NCBI GenBank assembly: GCA_903813345.2
Contig: CAIIXF020000001.1
Coordinates: forward strand, 43,743,366-43,807,365
DNA from: Owenia fusiformis
Lineage: Eukaryota > Annelida > Polychaeta > Sabellida > Oweniidae
Length of the DNA: 64,000 nt
Reading direction: 5' to 3'
Both the position numbers and the translations under genes were made by a program. Under the pieces are notes generated by a model that worked only from the letters and a program-made list of their open reading frames with translations, was not told where the DNA came from and made no database searches. Positions within the stretch are counted from its first letter, which is position 1. Every line of letters begins with the position of its first letter. This document shows positions 1-14,000 of the stretch, piece by piece.

Positions 1-86
1 GATTATTTTAAAAGCATGAAATACAAATAGATCAGTAAATGCAACATTAAACGCTTTATTTATATGAGACTATGTAAGTTTTCTAC

Positions 87-1122
87 CAACCTTTTATCCC
101 TCAGATCTTGTGAATCTTGTTGTGTGCCAATTTTGTTGATCATCTGTTGTAATTGTGAAACTAAAAAATAAATCATAATGCATGAAATCTATATGACAAA
201 AAGTCAATGTTTAGGGTGGAACCAAAAAAGTAACCCTATTTTGGAATACTTTCATCAATTATGATAAAACCTTCTTAATTTTGTAAAATGTAGAAATAAT
301 GTTTTAATTTTTTAATGCATAAAACAAAGATGCACTAACATAGCATCAATGACATTAATGATTTAGAGAAATTATATTTGTTGTCTTGGCATACTGTCTT
401 TCCAAATCAATGCTAAATGCAGATTTAAAAGTACTTTGCATACCATTTGACGATATTTTCTGTATATTGTTGCCTATGGTCTGTGAAAGTCTAGTATAGT
501 CATTAGAAGATTCCCGGGCTGAAAAATAAAAGAACAAGAAACAATTAAAAACAATGTTGGTCAATTGATTAAGTAGAAGTCCTATCTCTATTCTCATATG
601 TCTCTAGCCAAAGCATTTGGGGGGGAGGTTCTCCCCCAAGAAAATTTGAAAATGAGATTGCATTTGTAGCTTTCTGGGGCATTTAAGAATAGGAAATTCT
701 GACTAATATAGACTAATTAAATGTGAATTATTGGCCATGTTTATCCAATATTTAATTACATGAACCCGTTTTTAAAAAAATAAATTTTTCTCTAAATTTT
801 GAGAGAATACGCCATGGTGTTTTATGCGTATATGACACTACACCAGTGCTTCTTAATGACTTACATTATTTAAAAAAAACTTGAAATGTGAACACCTGCT
901 AATCCAAACACCTTTGGTTGGTCAATGTCTATCATCTGCTGAAGGTTCCAATGACATTCAAAAAAGACGGGTTTTACTTATGTATGATGACATCATTTTT
1001 TCAACAAGGGAAGTGTGGCATTGCAAATGCTTGAGAAGTAGAGATTTATACTTACAAGGACCTGACTGATATGAAGAGTGTCCATCAGGTTCATATGAAC
1101 CAAAGCTTCCTCTTGTAGCCAT
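87..1122 (-). CDS. Syntaxin-7/12-like Qa-SNARE, N-terminal exons (partial)
   Basis: Three minus-strand exons join in frame: 1122-1056 (ATG at 1122), 518-444 and about 160-87, all meeting in phase 1, with GTAAGT and GTATGC donors and pyrimidine-rich acceptors. The product starts MATRGSFGSYEPDGHSSY. The second exon gives YTRLSQTIGNNIQKISSN and the third VSQLQQMINKIGTQQDSQDL. This matches the start of the N-terminal Habc region of endosomal syntaxins 7 and 12, which reads as an IGxNIQKI helix followed by an LGTxQDS motif. These proteins drive fusion of late endosomes and lysosomes. The end of the third exon is uncertain because two GT donors are possible (87 or 91). The SNARE motif and membrane anchor lie beyond the left edge. 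The gene is head-to-head with TMEM14. The family call rests on about 75 residues, and 7 cannot be told from 12. Confidence 0.72.
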
Positions 1123-2081
1123 TGTGTTCAATCTGATTCTTGCCTATGTGTTACGAAGTGAAATGACTTTTAATGACCAGTCTTCAGTTCAAGTGCTACA
1201 TGTACACTTCCACTTCCACTGAAAATAATAACAATGAGTCATATATCAGGTGACAATGTACTGTAAACTTACAATGATAAAGCAGAAAATATATTTAATA
1301 CAGACAAAGGGACGTCAAATATGCAGACTTTTTATATTGTTGTATTTTATGTCACAAGACCTACAGTCCCCTACAATCTATCCAAAAACGTCAGAGCATG
1401 AACATCTGCATCTTCATCTTCTAATTTCAGAAATAGACTAATTTAGGCAGATAAATACATTGGCTGAACTACATATATGTCCTGATCTCTCTTTTAAGGA
1501 AGATGTATACCCTTCATCCAGTACCAGTTAAATAATACATTTGCAATAGCTGATTTATACTTCATTAATTCTTTGAAAAGTGACAAATAATCTATTGAGT
1601 CAAAAAAATAAAAATAATTTCCTGATTTTCATGTTTTCTTTCGCGTTAACTTGAAAATCTAAGCCTACGTACCTATTTTAACGATGTATGTAACGCCCTG
1701 TAAAATAGCTTTATTATATGATATCAAAAACCCGAGATATTTTATTCCAATTCGATATTTACGCAGAAATAGGAAAAATATTTTTAGTTCCTCCTCTTTC
1801 AGGTGGCCATTTTAAGTTGGTGACGTCATTTTCCATTTTTTGCGCAAGTAATCTAAACAATAAAATAAACTTCTTCGTGTTGACTAAATATTTAATAGAT
1901 TCAAACGTAGTATAACATAAAAGTGCTTTATTAGCTATTCATAAATCTTAACATTAATTCCCATTTTGTGCATATTAATGTAGATAAATTCTACTGCGCC
2001 AAATATAAATGATTTATCAATGTTTTCTTATTTCGCTACGGCAAGAAATTCGACCTTGACATTTTACCATCCTAAACAGAA
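1123..2081. promoter_or_regulatory. Divergent promoter region, syntaxin-like / TMEM14
   Basis: About 960 bases separate the two divergent start codons, so the promoters of both genes are probably here. A perfect palindromic CRE, TGACGTCA, lies at 1821-1828, about 255 bases before the TMEM14 ATG. A YY1-like GCCATTTT lies 15 bases before it. Transcription starts cannot be read from the sequence. The remainder is AT-rich with no recognisable exon. Confidence 0.5.
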
Positions 2082-5000
2082 ATGGCTGATGTTTTGGGTT
2101 ACCTTTATGCTGCCACTGTGGCAGGTGGTGGTGTAGTTGGTTACGTGAAAGCAGGTAAATATACTCATGAATATCCATAGCAAATGATGTAATTGTGATC
2201 TAAACTATGTATGTCTGGTATTGAACATAATTCATTTACCAAAAGACAGACCAGACTTTGAACAAAAAATACAAGTGCTGAAATGAAAGTGCACTTGAGG
2301 AAGTTTCAAGTGCATGTTCTTCAAGTTTATTGATGTTTGATCTTAAAGTCTAAAGGGTCTCCCCTCAAAAAATACTGATGCTGATTTGTTGGATGTGAAA
2401 AAAACTGTGCAAAAACAGATACAGTCACGGGCTACTAGAGTTTCCACGTATATGGAGTATGACCGGTTCTTAGGCTACGAATATTACCTGTTTTGGAAAG
2501 TCATGAGAGGCACAGCTGCTTAAAAATGGAAAATAAAGGTTAACTTCTATATTATCCTTTTTGAAATTGTGTTTGTTGAATATAGTTTATGCTGTATTTA
2601 ATAGTCATGTAACAAAAAAATGTTAAACATGAGCTATTTTAGCAATGTAACTGTTCATAATGGAATAACAATCAGAAAGTACAGATTTCTCGCCTTAGAG
2701 CCAAATCATTAATATCACAGTAGAAAAAAACAAATCCCAAACCTTTTAATGGCTAACCTGAACAAGATCTCCAAATCTCAGTTTATATGATCCCCCGTAG
2801 AGTGAGCAAGAGAAGGATTTATCTTTTCCCAGAGGATACGCTTGTGTAATGTCATGGAAGACATTTCACAACCGTATCCTCCAATAATGGGGCACCAGTG
2901 ACATTCGTATTCTCAAAAATTCAAAGATGTATCATATTTGGACAGAGCAGGCTAAATTATTTAAAATATTCATGACTAATTCGTAGATCTAGCTATATAT
3001 TATACATAAGATGTGTCATCCTCTTCAGAGTTGAGTTGTGTAACACAAAAACTGATCAAAGATGCTGGAAACTAGGATTTTACGGCTTCAATCTAATATT
3101 AATACGTTTTCTCTTGATTAAGGCCCCTTGTGATATGCCTGGCATTATAAGTATACCAAGTATCATTCATTGACCAAGTAAGATAAAAAGAAAACGTTCG
3201 AAAGTGTTCATAAAAAGCAAGTACTCACCTCGTCTGTTTATAGGAACAGAAATACGGTCACACTCGTAAGCTTAGAACCGGTCATACTCAATATACGCGG
3301 ATATTCTAGTAACCCGTGTACAGTGCTCACCATAAATAAACGACACATGGATTTGCTGAAGTGAGGATTTCCCATTTTAAAAATATAAGAATTTTCAAGT
3401 GACCAATGATTGACCATACATTAGTAGTTGAGAGTATACAAAATGTAGAATATACAAAACTTATGGGATGTTATCTCGAGATTATTGGAAAGTATGAAGT
3501 CTCAAATCACCATGGTCTTGGCATGGGCTTTTAACTAGAATTGAAAGTCCATGGTCTGGGAATGGTGATAGAAAATCAAGATGCCATTTATTTATGGTGA
3601 GCACTGTAAAACTCTCTATAGTGATGAGGACACCAAACTAGGGCTCAACTCCGGATGACAGTGTACATGTACAGTACGACATTTAGTGTGATTATTTCCT
3701 CATTATTAAGAAATTCTAAGAGTTTCCAAATTCGATCATTAATTCTAGACATTTAGAAAGCACTTGCTCCAATTACAGAGCATGTCCATCAGTGTAACCA
3801 ACATTAATTACCCATATTATGTATCTGATAGTTATACAAATTAAAATATGTCCACTGTCCAGTAAAAGAAAATACATGTATTATCTGTCCAATCATGGGC
3901 TTTCAATTAGAAGTTGAAAGCCCATGGTCCAATATAAGAAAATATATTTCACTTTTTGTAATTTTATAATATGGGGAGTCTCCCTGAACTTGAAGTCATA
4001 TTTTCAAAGAGAATTAAATTTTCAAAGATGATAAACACTTTTTAAAACCACATTTCTAGATGTGGATCTCAAATATGATTTCACATTTGAATCTTTAATG
4101 ACGTAAATCAAGATTATTTCTACTCACATCTAGTCTATTAACATCCAAAAGGAACTGAGGTATTGCCAATCTGTATCTTCCAATCTTTGAGCACAAAAAA
4201 CAAGTTATTGAGAGTCTAATATTGGAATGCAAGCGAGACTTATGTTCATGATGTTTTGGAGGGGTTTTGATGAAGTGTTTCATATTTCAACTATCATCAA
4301 ACAAGAACAGCTTAGAGACAGGTTTCACAGAACCTTTTGATGAACATATTCCTTTCATAACATTTAGGCAATATAGCTGTAATAAAAATTGTTTAATTGA
4401 ATCATATCACATTTAAGATTCAATCAATTCTTTTTTATTTTGTAGGAAGCTCAATATCCCTTGGAATGGGCTTGTTATTTGGAAGTATCCTTGGATTTGG
4501 CGCCCACCTGACTTCACAGGATCCAAAGAACGTATGGGTTACACTAGGTATGTATGAAATTCTTTTTTTTGCTTTAGCGTAAGTCAATTACACTTTCAAT
4601 TTAGAATTGGAAGAATCGATGGACAAATTAATTGTAACAAACATGTGATTTAAAGACCAAAAGCAAGAACTCTGTAAATGGCACTTCGGAATAAAGAGGC
4701 CATTTGAAAGAGCTTTGAAAATGTTAAACATAAGATTGTGATTTAGATTTGATATCCCTTTATTGCATCTACATCAGTGCCCGGGCATCAGTGCTGTGTA
4801 GTTAGATTTTAAATCTTAGATTAGACTAATAAAAATGTTATCCAGAGAGTCAAATTATTTATAGACATGTCATTCAGACCTTTAACTATTATTAGAAAGT
4901 CATCTTCATGAAGTATGGTATGCTATCAAGTTTACACAAAGTTACAACAAAATTTCTTGAAATATTCAAAACTGCCACCACTTTTACTTTGACAAAACTA

Positions 5001-8000
5001 CAGGACTGATAAATGATCTAAATATAGCTTTAAATTTCACTGAACAGGCCCGTAGCCAGGGGGGGGGGGGGTTCGCAGGGTTCGGGCAACCCCCCCTGGC
5101 CAAAAACTCTTTCAAAATCATGCAGTTTTTCACCATTTTGTGCACTTCTCAAGTGATGTTTGAAAACTGGCAAATTTTTGAAAACTGGCAATTGGCAAAT
5201 CCTGGCTTCGGGCATGCTGAACCTTACACCAATCAGTACCCATGTAACCACTGTATAAATATGTATTATTCTATTCTAAACTTTTCACAAATTAAAGATG
5301 TCACTTCTTTACAATGAGCAATCACTTTCTTTGAACAACAGAACACTAATTAATGTACATTAACTTTGTAACTGATAATCAGTTCAGGAAGATCAAGTGT
5401 AAAAAGAGCTCTGTTATATTGATTAGTGAGTCATATACAACGCAATACCTCATTAATTTAACATCAAATTTTATCGTATCATCACAATCTATGAGGAAAT
5501 CTTTCACTCCCCGAGAGGTTAACTATATAAACCTTCATGGTGATCCTCAGGGCACATGGGGTAACTCTTTGACATTCGCCATGGCAGTGGACCTGGTATG
5601 AGATCTGTTATGAGAATGCCTCCCAAGTTATGACTTGAGGGATGGCAATGGTTGGATTTTTCCACTTTCTGATATGAGAATGGTCATTGAAAATATGTTA
5701 CCTCACACTTGTGGTATGGCATTGGTCTAGTAGTTATCCATATCCTTATTATCCTACCGAACGAAATTCGAGAGGGATATAGGAAAGCCGTCCGTCCATC
5801 CGTTCGTCTGTCCGTCTGTCTGTCAGACCGTCCGTCTGTTTGTCCGGGCGATAACTCAAATACCGTTTCATGGATTTGATTCAAATTTTATAGGCTTATG
5901 CCTTATGGGTGTAGGACCTCTGGTCGAGAAGGAATTTTCAATATGGCCACTGAATTCAAAATGGCCTTAAAAAATGTAATCTTTAATAACTCAAATACTA
6001 GTTTGCGGATTTGGTTCAAATTTTATATGCTGATGCCTAGGGACAAAGGAGTTTCGCACAAAAAGAGATTATCAAGATGGCCGCTTAATTTCAAAATGGC
6101 GGCCATTTTTCGTAAAAATATGTAATCTTTGATAACTCAAATACCAATGAGCGGATTTGGTTCAAATTTTATATGATGATGCTTAGGGACACAGTTGCTA
6201 TGTTCGACAAAACATTTTCAAGATGGCCGCTTAATTTCAAAATGGCAGCAATTTTTCGTAAAAAAAAACGTTATCTTTGATAACTCAAATACCAGTGAAC
6301 AGATTTGGTTGAAATTTTATATGATTATGCCTAGGGACACAGTAGCTCTGTTCAAGAAATAATTTTCAAGATGGAGGCTGAATTTCAAGATGGCGGCCCA
6401 TATTCTTAAAAAACATAATCTTTGATAACTCATATACCAGTGAACGGATTTGGTTCAAATTTTATATGATGATGCCTAGTTCACAATGGTATAAACTAAC
6501 TTTGTGCCAAATTTCATGCTTCTATCACAAAGTACACAAACATTTCAACATTTACACTAGCTATAATAAGCATAATATGTTTTGTTCGGTGGGATTTGCT
6601 ACTCCGTGGAGTTGCTGTTTTTCTAGTTTGAGATTCTGTTGGATCATTTGGCTCCTTCTTGTTCTCAGATCCTTCTTCTTTGATATGGCATTGGTCTTAT
6701 ATCTGGATATTTGGTATGGCATTGGTTTTATATTTGGACATTTGGTATGGCTTTTAGGCATTATTTTCGTTGGTATGGAAACATATTGAAATCTGATAGA
6801 TTGTTATAGGAAGTTAGGAACGTATTAAATTTTGTATACAGTGAACGCCCCGAGTTCAGTCCTATTGTGCTATCATGCTTAAGGATTTTGAGCTATTCAA
6901 AACATTATTTTATATTTCTTAGTTCACATACTTTCTTCAGTTCTGAAGTTATATACTTTGTACTTTCTTATTAATTTGACTTAGTTTTATGGCTTTACAG
7001 TCAGCGGTATATAGTAAAACTTGCTTGTGTAAACATCTCTCTTATAAGCGAATTTCACGAAAATGTGAACACTTTTTATAGTCACAGTTTGTAAGCGCCA
7101 TATTGTATGTATGTAAATGCAAGTAGAACCTTTAAATGCTAACAGCCTTCAAACATGATCAGTTCTAACTCGTACTATGTATATGCAGTGTTCACTTTAG
7201 ACAGGTTTTGCTTTTATTCAGTCGTTGCAATAAGAACAAGGCATTAACATGACAAAATGTCACCACCTAGTTGCTCACAATATTATGAGTTCAATCTTAA
7301 AATTTGTTTGATGCAAGTAGAAAAAATACCTTTTTGACCTTGAGAAAGTTGTTGAATGTGAAATCTCAAATCTAAATTCAGATTTAAACTTCTGATAACT
7401 TGTTGATGATTTTGAAAAAAATTGAAGTCATTGGAAGTTGTTAGAATTTGTAACAGACACCACCCGCTGATCGCCAACCACCGATCACCAACCTCCATCA
7501 GAAAAAATGGAGAGCATCACAAAATGACATCACCTTTTGGTGGTGACATAAGAAGGCTTTAACAATTTCTGGTCTGTTTAGCGGTGCTCTGCACTGGGCT
7601 TTCCAATAATCTCCCTTGTAAAATCCCCTTTGTTTCTTACTTAAGGGGTTCTTTACCTTTTGCAAAAGTAAAATAGAAATAAAAAATAGCCTAATCACTA
7701 GGTTCAAAAGATTTTATTCCTGCTAAACAGACAATCAACCTTTAGGGGCCTAATATCAAAAGGTATAAATACAATAGAATATTTCAGTGATACGTCTATA
7801 ATACTACACTGTGCTTTAATATAAGCCTAGAGATCTGAATGACATCAGAGATATAGGCTGCTGCAAAAGGAAATAAAAATTAGGATTCTTTCATAAGGAA
7901 ATAATGATGAATGTTTTAACAATTTTGATTTGGCTTGTGTGTTTTTACATTACATTGTTTTGTGACAAAGCAAATACAGATAAGAGAGGTTCATTTAACA

Positions 8001-11000
8001 ATAGTGGATATTCAACCAAATATTACCATGAGATCGGTTACATTTATACACAACCTCCCATGAAGACATCAGTTATGTCAATGGCTGCCTATGATATGGA
8101 AATAGCTGCCGTTCAATGTTTGTTCACTTGTCAGAAGGAGAATTCAGCGGAAAATTTAAACTGTGTTGCTGTTAATTTTAACAGTGAAAATGGAACATGT
8201 CAACTGCTTTCAAATCAGCCTGTTTATAAGTATGACGAGTGTGTTGTAAGTGATGACCACTGGACATTGTATATGGAGGAACCTATTAAATTTCCACGTG
8301 ATTGTGAAGATATAAGGAAAAGAACACTGGATCAATACTATGAGATTCAACCCGACTTGGACAAACCACCATTTTCTGTGTTATGCGGTATTGGTCCAAG
8401 CATGGCTACTTATATTCAAAGTCACAAATCATCAAGCCATTTTGATTTTCAGAATGCGACATGGGCTCAATATCGTGATGGCTTCAGAGTTTACCCTCCT
8501 GGCTTATCCTACTACTGGATTGGCAATGAAAATCTCCACACTCTTACAAGCAGTCGTGATTATACCATTGACTTCTTGTGTCGTGTAAATAGAACTTTTT
8601 CTCTATTCATACTCTACAGCAGTATTTTAGTTGGCAGTGAAGCAGATTTTTATAGACTGAATATTGGAACTTGTGCATATAGAACTAGGGATATTTTAAA
8701 TGATGCCATTTGGGTTACAGCCAATGATGAAGCAAAAATAAATGGGTCAGTATTTCTGACACATGAGAATGTTACAGAAAATGCATGTGCAAGGCAGGGT
8801 GGCTGGTGGTACAACAACTGTACAAATGCTAACTTTAACACAGCCAATGGTAATATGTTTTGGGGAAGTTATGACTGTTCGTACGGAAAAATAAGGGTAT
8901 TACGAAAAAAGCCATGATGTTGTAGGTAGTGTGTGAAAAGAAACTTTTCCAATGTTGTTCCAAAAACATTTAAATAGAAAATGAATTCCTTGAATTTAAC
9001 AAATGTTCATCATCTTAATTAATTTGTATTACTGTCCTCAAATCAAGTAAGTTATTTTGGTTAGTGATTTGAGGAAAGTTATACAAATTAATCATCTTTA
9101 CCTAACCGATGAATACATTTGGACATATTCATCATCTTAGATTTTAGATTATATTTAGATTATAATTTCAGTGAGCTCTGCTATATTGTATATTATCACA
9201 TAATTTATTTGCAATGCAGAATTTACCTAGTACCCCAGTCCGAATGTCCAAATATAGGACCAATGCTATACTAAATGTCCAGATATAAGACCAATGCCAT
9301 ACCAAATGTCTAAATATAGAACCAATGCCATACCAAATGTCCAAAGTAGAAAAAGCTAATATTCAAACTGATGAAGGCCCTGAGAAGAAGGCAGATCTAT
9401 GTGGAAAACAATCCAAAATAACCTCAAATTAAGGATATGTGTAATTACTAGACCAATACCATACCGCAATTGTGAGGTAGCATATTTCCCACAACCATTC
9501 TTATTCCAGAAAGCGGAAAAATCTGACAATTCCCATATCTCAAAAGTTTGGGGGCATTCTCATACCATATCCTAAAATTTGGGTCCATTGCCATTCCTAA
9601 TGCCAAAAAAGGTACCCCATATGCGCCTAGGATCCCCGTCAAGGTTTATACAAGTATACAGTGAACCTCCCAGGGTTCTTATATGAATGGTTATTAAAGG
9701 TTAAAGAATTAATCTAGTGGTATCTGATTTCTTCATACTTTTCCTAATTTTCTTATTCATGTTATTTGTTTAAATAAACTCATACAAATACTGATTATTA
9801 ATACATAATTTGTAAGAACTGTACATATAGATAAAAAATATATAAATAGAAATAGGTTTCTCCATAAGTTCAGAGTTGTATTTAGCTTTTTTGAGTTTAA
9901 GGAAGTTGTGCACTGGCAAAAGGTGGCTCATTCAAAATGGCCGCTCATTTCAAAATGGCGGCCATTTTAGTGCCGATTTTACAGTAATTTAGGTGCAATA
10001 TGTAAAACTGTTATATCAATATGTTTTAAATGTAAAAAAATTATAAAGGACATTAATAATGCTACAAATGTAGATATTAAAGAAGCACATGGCAGCCATC
10101 TTGAAAAATGGCGGCCTTTACTCGTCATTTTACGATTTTTGCTATAACTCAAAAAATAGTGGAGCGATTTTGTTCATATTTGGTATGTGAATACTATAAG
10201 CATTGTACACTGTCTAAAGACACTTTTGGTAGAAGGTGGCCATTTTGAAAAATTTTTGAAAAATGGCCGCCATTTTAACGTATTTTACTATAACTCGAAA
10301 AGTAGTGGAGCGATTTTGTTCATATTTGGTATGTGAATACTATAAGCATGGCACACTGTCCTATGACACTTTTGGTAGAAGGCGGCCATTTTGAAAATTT
10401 TTTGAAAAATGTATTTTACTATAACTCGAAAAGTAGTGGAGCAATTTTGTTCATATTTGATATGTGAATACTTTAAGCATGGCACATTGTCTAATAAAAC
10501 TTTGCGGAGTAGTCGGCCATTTTGAAAAATGGCCACCATTTTTATGTGTGTTATTTTACAAATACGTGTGCGATTTTTCAAAAATTTTAGAGGTGGCTAC
10601 TGAAAAGCATATTATTTCTTCTGATGACAACTTGGCTAGTGAGCAACTATTTTGAAAATGGTGGCCTTTCTGGTGTGTTGTTTTATGATATTTGCTATTC
10701 GTTTGTAAAAATGCCAGCCATTTCTGTTCGATGGGATTCGCTACGCTTTGGCGTTTCCGTTGTTCTGGTTTGATGAGTGTTTAGAATTGAGTGATATCAC
10801 ACATTTGAAAATGTCAATGAAAAGTAATGGTTTTTTTGGAGTATTTTTTTGCACTTAGCAACAAAGATTTCAAAAATTACACTATTCAGTATGCAAAAAA
10901 TCTGTTATTCAGTTATAAAGATACATCCTCTTTGTGTCTTATATAGGGGAGCACAATATTTTTGGGCTTCAAGTAGAATTGAAACAGGGTAACTCAGATG

Positions 11001-14000
11001 CGAGTAGGTAGTTGCCAGTTTCACCACCAGGTGGCTCATTCGGGTCAGATAGCATGGCGGATATAGAAGAAAGTTCATATCACCCTTATGTATCTAATAG
11101 TTATGTAAATTAAAATATGTCCAATAAAAGAAAATATCTGTCAAATACAAGAATAGATATTTCACTTTTTGTGATAAATAACTTGGGGTTTATCTCCCCA
11201 AACTAGAAGTCACATTTTCAAAATATTTAAATGTAAATTTCAAATATGACATCACTTTGACTGAATATTAAATGACGTAAATCAAGATTATTTCTCCGCG
11301 CATCTAGTCTATTAGGCCTACATTTTGATGAAAAATTACATTCACTTTAATTAATTTTTAGACCCCAGTGTGTATAACTACCTTAATTAAAGACTAATGA
11401 ATGTGATTCAACAGTAAATGATACTAAATTCTTCATTCATTCAGCTTAAATGCTTCATCGAATATATACTTACAATTATAAATTTGTAACCAACATTAAA
11501 ACCTAACAACGCATCAATAACTCAATGTTTTTCATATCTTAGGGATTTTGTAAGTTTTGTAGATTTGCATTAAGACTCTCTTCCCATCTCTCCTCTCACT
11601 GGGAGAATAGGAGCAGAATATTAATGCAAGACAAAAGAGCATTCATTTTGTGAAATTTAAACCCTGGGTGCAGAGTCTAGCTCAAAACTATGCTTATTTT
11701 TGCCTGTCGGCTACTGGATTTACCTGCTATTTTATGGGCAACTCATTTAAATATGAATAGTACCTGCCACTATTCCATTCATATTTAAATGAGTTAGTCG
11801 TGAAATATTAGGTTAATCTGGTAGCCGATAGGCGTTAGTTGCACTCGCGAATACAAGCCAAATGAATGCAAAAGGAATGATACGTATTTGAGGAATAAAT
11901 AATGATAGGCCATTCAATATGTATAAAATTCAGCATGAGTTGGACAGAATGACATAAAAAGCACAAACTGAATGGCCTGTCTTTATTTATTACGATTCAA
12001 ACATTCAAAATGAAAACGTTCAGAGAATTGGAATTGAGGTCCATAAAATAACCAAACTTGCTGTTATTTTCGCCATTCCTAGGTGTGACATCACAATGCA
12101 ACACAATAAATAGATTCCTAGATACAGATTGAATAGATGCACCGTATGCACAGTCATTCATGAGTGGAGGATTAGAGAATCTAGGCTATGTTGATTCTGA
12201 TTGGTTGACATTCGTATGATGTGAGACTTGACATTCACCAGGAAAGTAGAAACATTTTGTCACCTATGATGCAGATAATTTTTTTACTGCTTAATAAATG
12301 ATAAATGTCAGTCATATTAGGTTCTATAAGTATGAGGATAGCATGCCGTCTGCTATTTCAAGGTAACTCGTTCGAAAAATTATGGCGGTGATTGAAAAGG
12401 TGATGTAAAGATAAAACCGCAAGGAAATATTTGTAAACTATGAAATATACATCACATGTTGAATTTTTCAAAACAGAAAAAAACATGTATAAATAGTAAA
12501 TCCTTTACATCCAATTCCCCTGGTAGCATTAACATTGGTCTCATATAAGTTATACAATTAATATTTGAAACCCAGCTATCATTTGAACTTATGAACGAAG
12601 TTATGATGTGATGTATATTTCTTAGTTTTTCAAAGAAATCTACAAATATATCATTACGGTTTTATCTTTACATCGTAATATCAATCACCGGCATCACTTT
12701 TCGAACGAGTTACATGTACCTTGCAGGGGCGGATCTGGGAACCAACAAGGGGGGGCCCAAATCTCAGGTCAGAGAAAAAAAGTTATGCGCTTGCGCGTAA
12801 AAAAATTTTGGGCCCCTAAAACCTAAAAGTTGGCCCAAATTTTGAGGCCCATTTTCTTCAAAATTTGGCCTGAAATTAAAAAATAAGGCCTTAAAAGGCC
12901 CAGTTATGACCAAAAAGGCCCACTTTTTGGGGCTTTAAGGCCTTTTTTGGCCCATAATATTTTTGGGCCCAATTTTTTTTTTCTGGGCCCACCCAAGGGG
13001 GGGGGGCCCGGGCCCCCAGGCCCCCCCCCCCCCTAATCCGCCAGTGCCTTGAAATATCAAGGGAAGACGTCATGCTATTCTCATACTTATAGTACTCAAT
13101 GTGACAGTCATTGACCATTTATTAAGCAGTAAAAAATTAATTTGCCTCATGGGTTACAAAATGTTTCTACTTTCCTGGTGAATGTCATCATACGAATGTA
13201 ATTCAAGGTGATCTGTCTGGATGGGATGTTAAAGAACTGTCATATCAGTGTTAGACAATGTGTTATGTGTTTCAGTGGCAGGGGGTATGCTGGCAGGAGT
13301 CATGGGTTCTAGGTTCTACAACTCGGGAAAGTTTATGCCAGCTGGAATGGTCATGACAATCAGGTACATCAAATATATATTCTAGATAAGCACATTTTTG
13401 CTTTAATACTGTTTGATGGATTGATGCATATTCAATAATACTTTACTATACAGTTTTAATAATAATTATATTCAATCAAAAAAACTACAATATCTCCATT
13501 TAAATGTAACATTTTCAGTTTGAATATTTCCCCACCCATTTTGAATTTTTCATGCATGTTACTGATGTGGTCTTTGCCAATGGGAAACTACTCCTGCCTT
13601 GTAATTTTTATTGTGAAATATGTAAATGAGGAGTAATTTGATGAGACATTTTGTTCAGTAGGATTTGTTACTTAAGGCCCTAACACTGCAAGGATTTGCT
13701 CTTTTTCTAGTTTTGCAAAGTGAGGTCTTATATCAGGGTCCAGGGTATTCGTCCTTACAAAAACATTCAAACGTGAAAATCATTTGACTCATTTGGTGAT
13801 GATATTTTTAGCTCACTTTGGAATCACCCATTTGTCTTATAACAATATCAGACAAAAGAAAACTTTTATTTTATGGGGGCCCATACTGGTAATTTACGAT
13901 TGGTCCTTGCTCCCATTTTTGCCTTGTTTTAGAGATTTTTGTTGACAAAATAGCAGAACTGAGGAATCAGCACACGAGTCACCCAAATGGTGGCATTTTT

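Noticed and set aside
10288-10655. Frames of 97 and 63 codons near 10.3-10.6 kb
   Set aside because: They are produced by the tandem GTTCATATTTGGTATGTGAA array and repeat their own residues.
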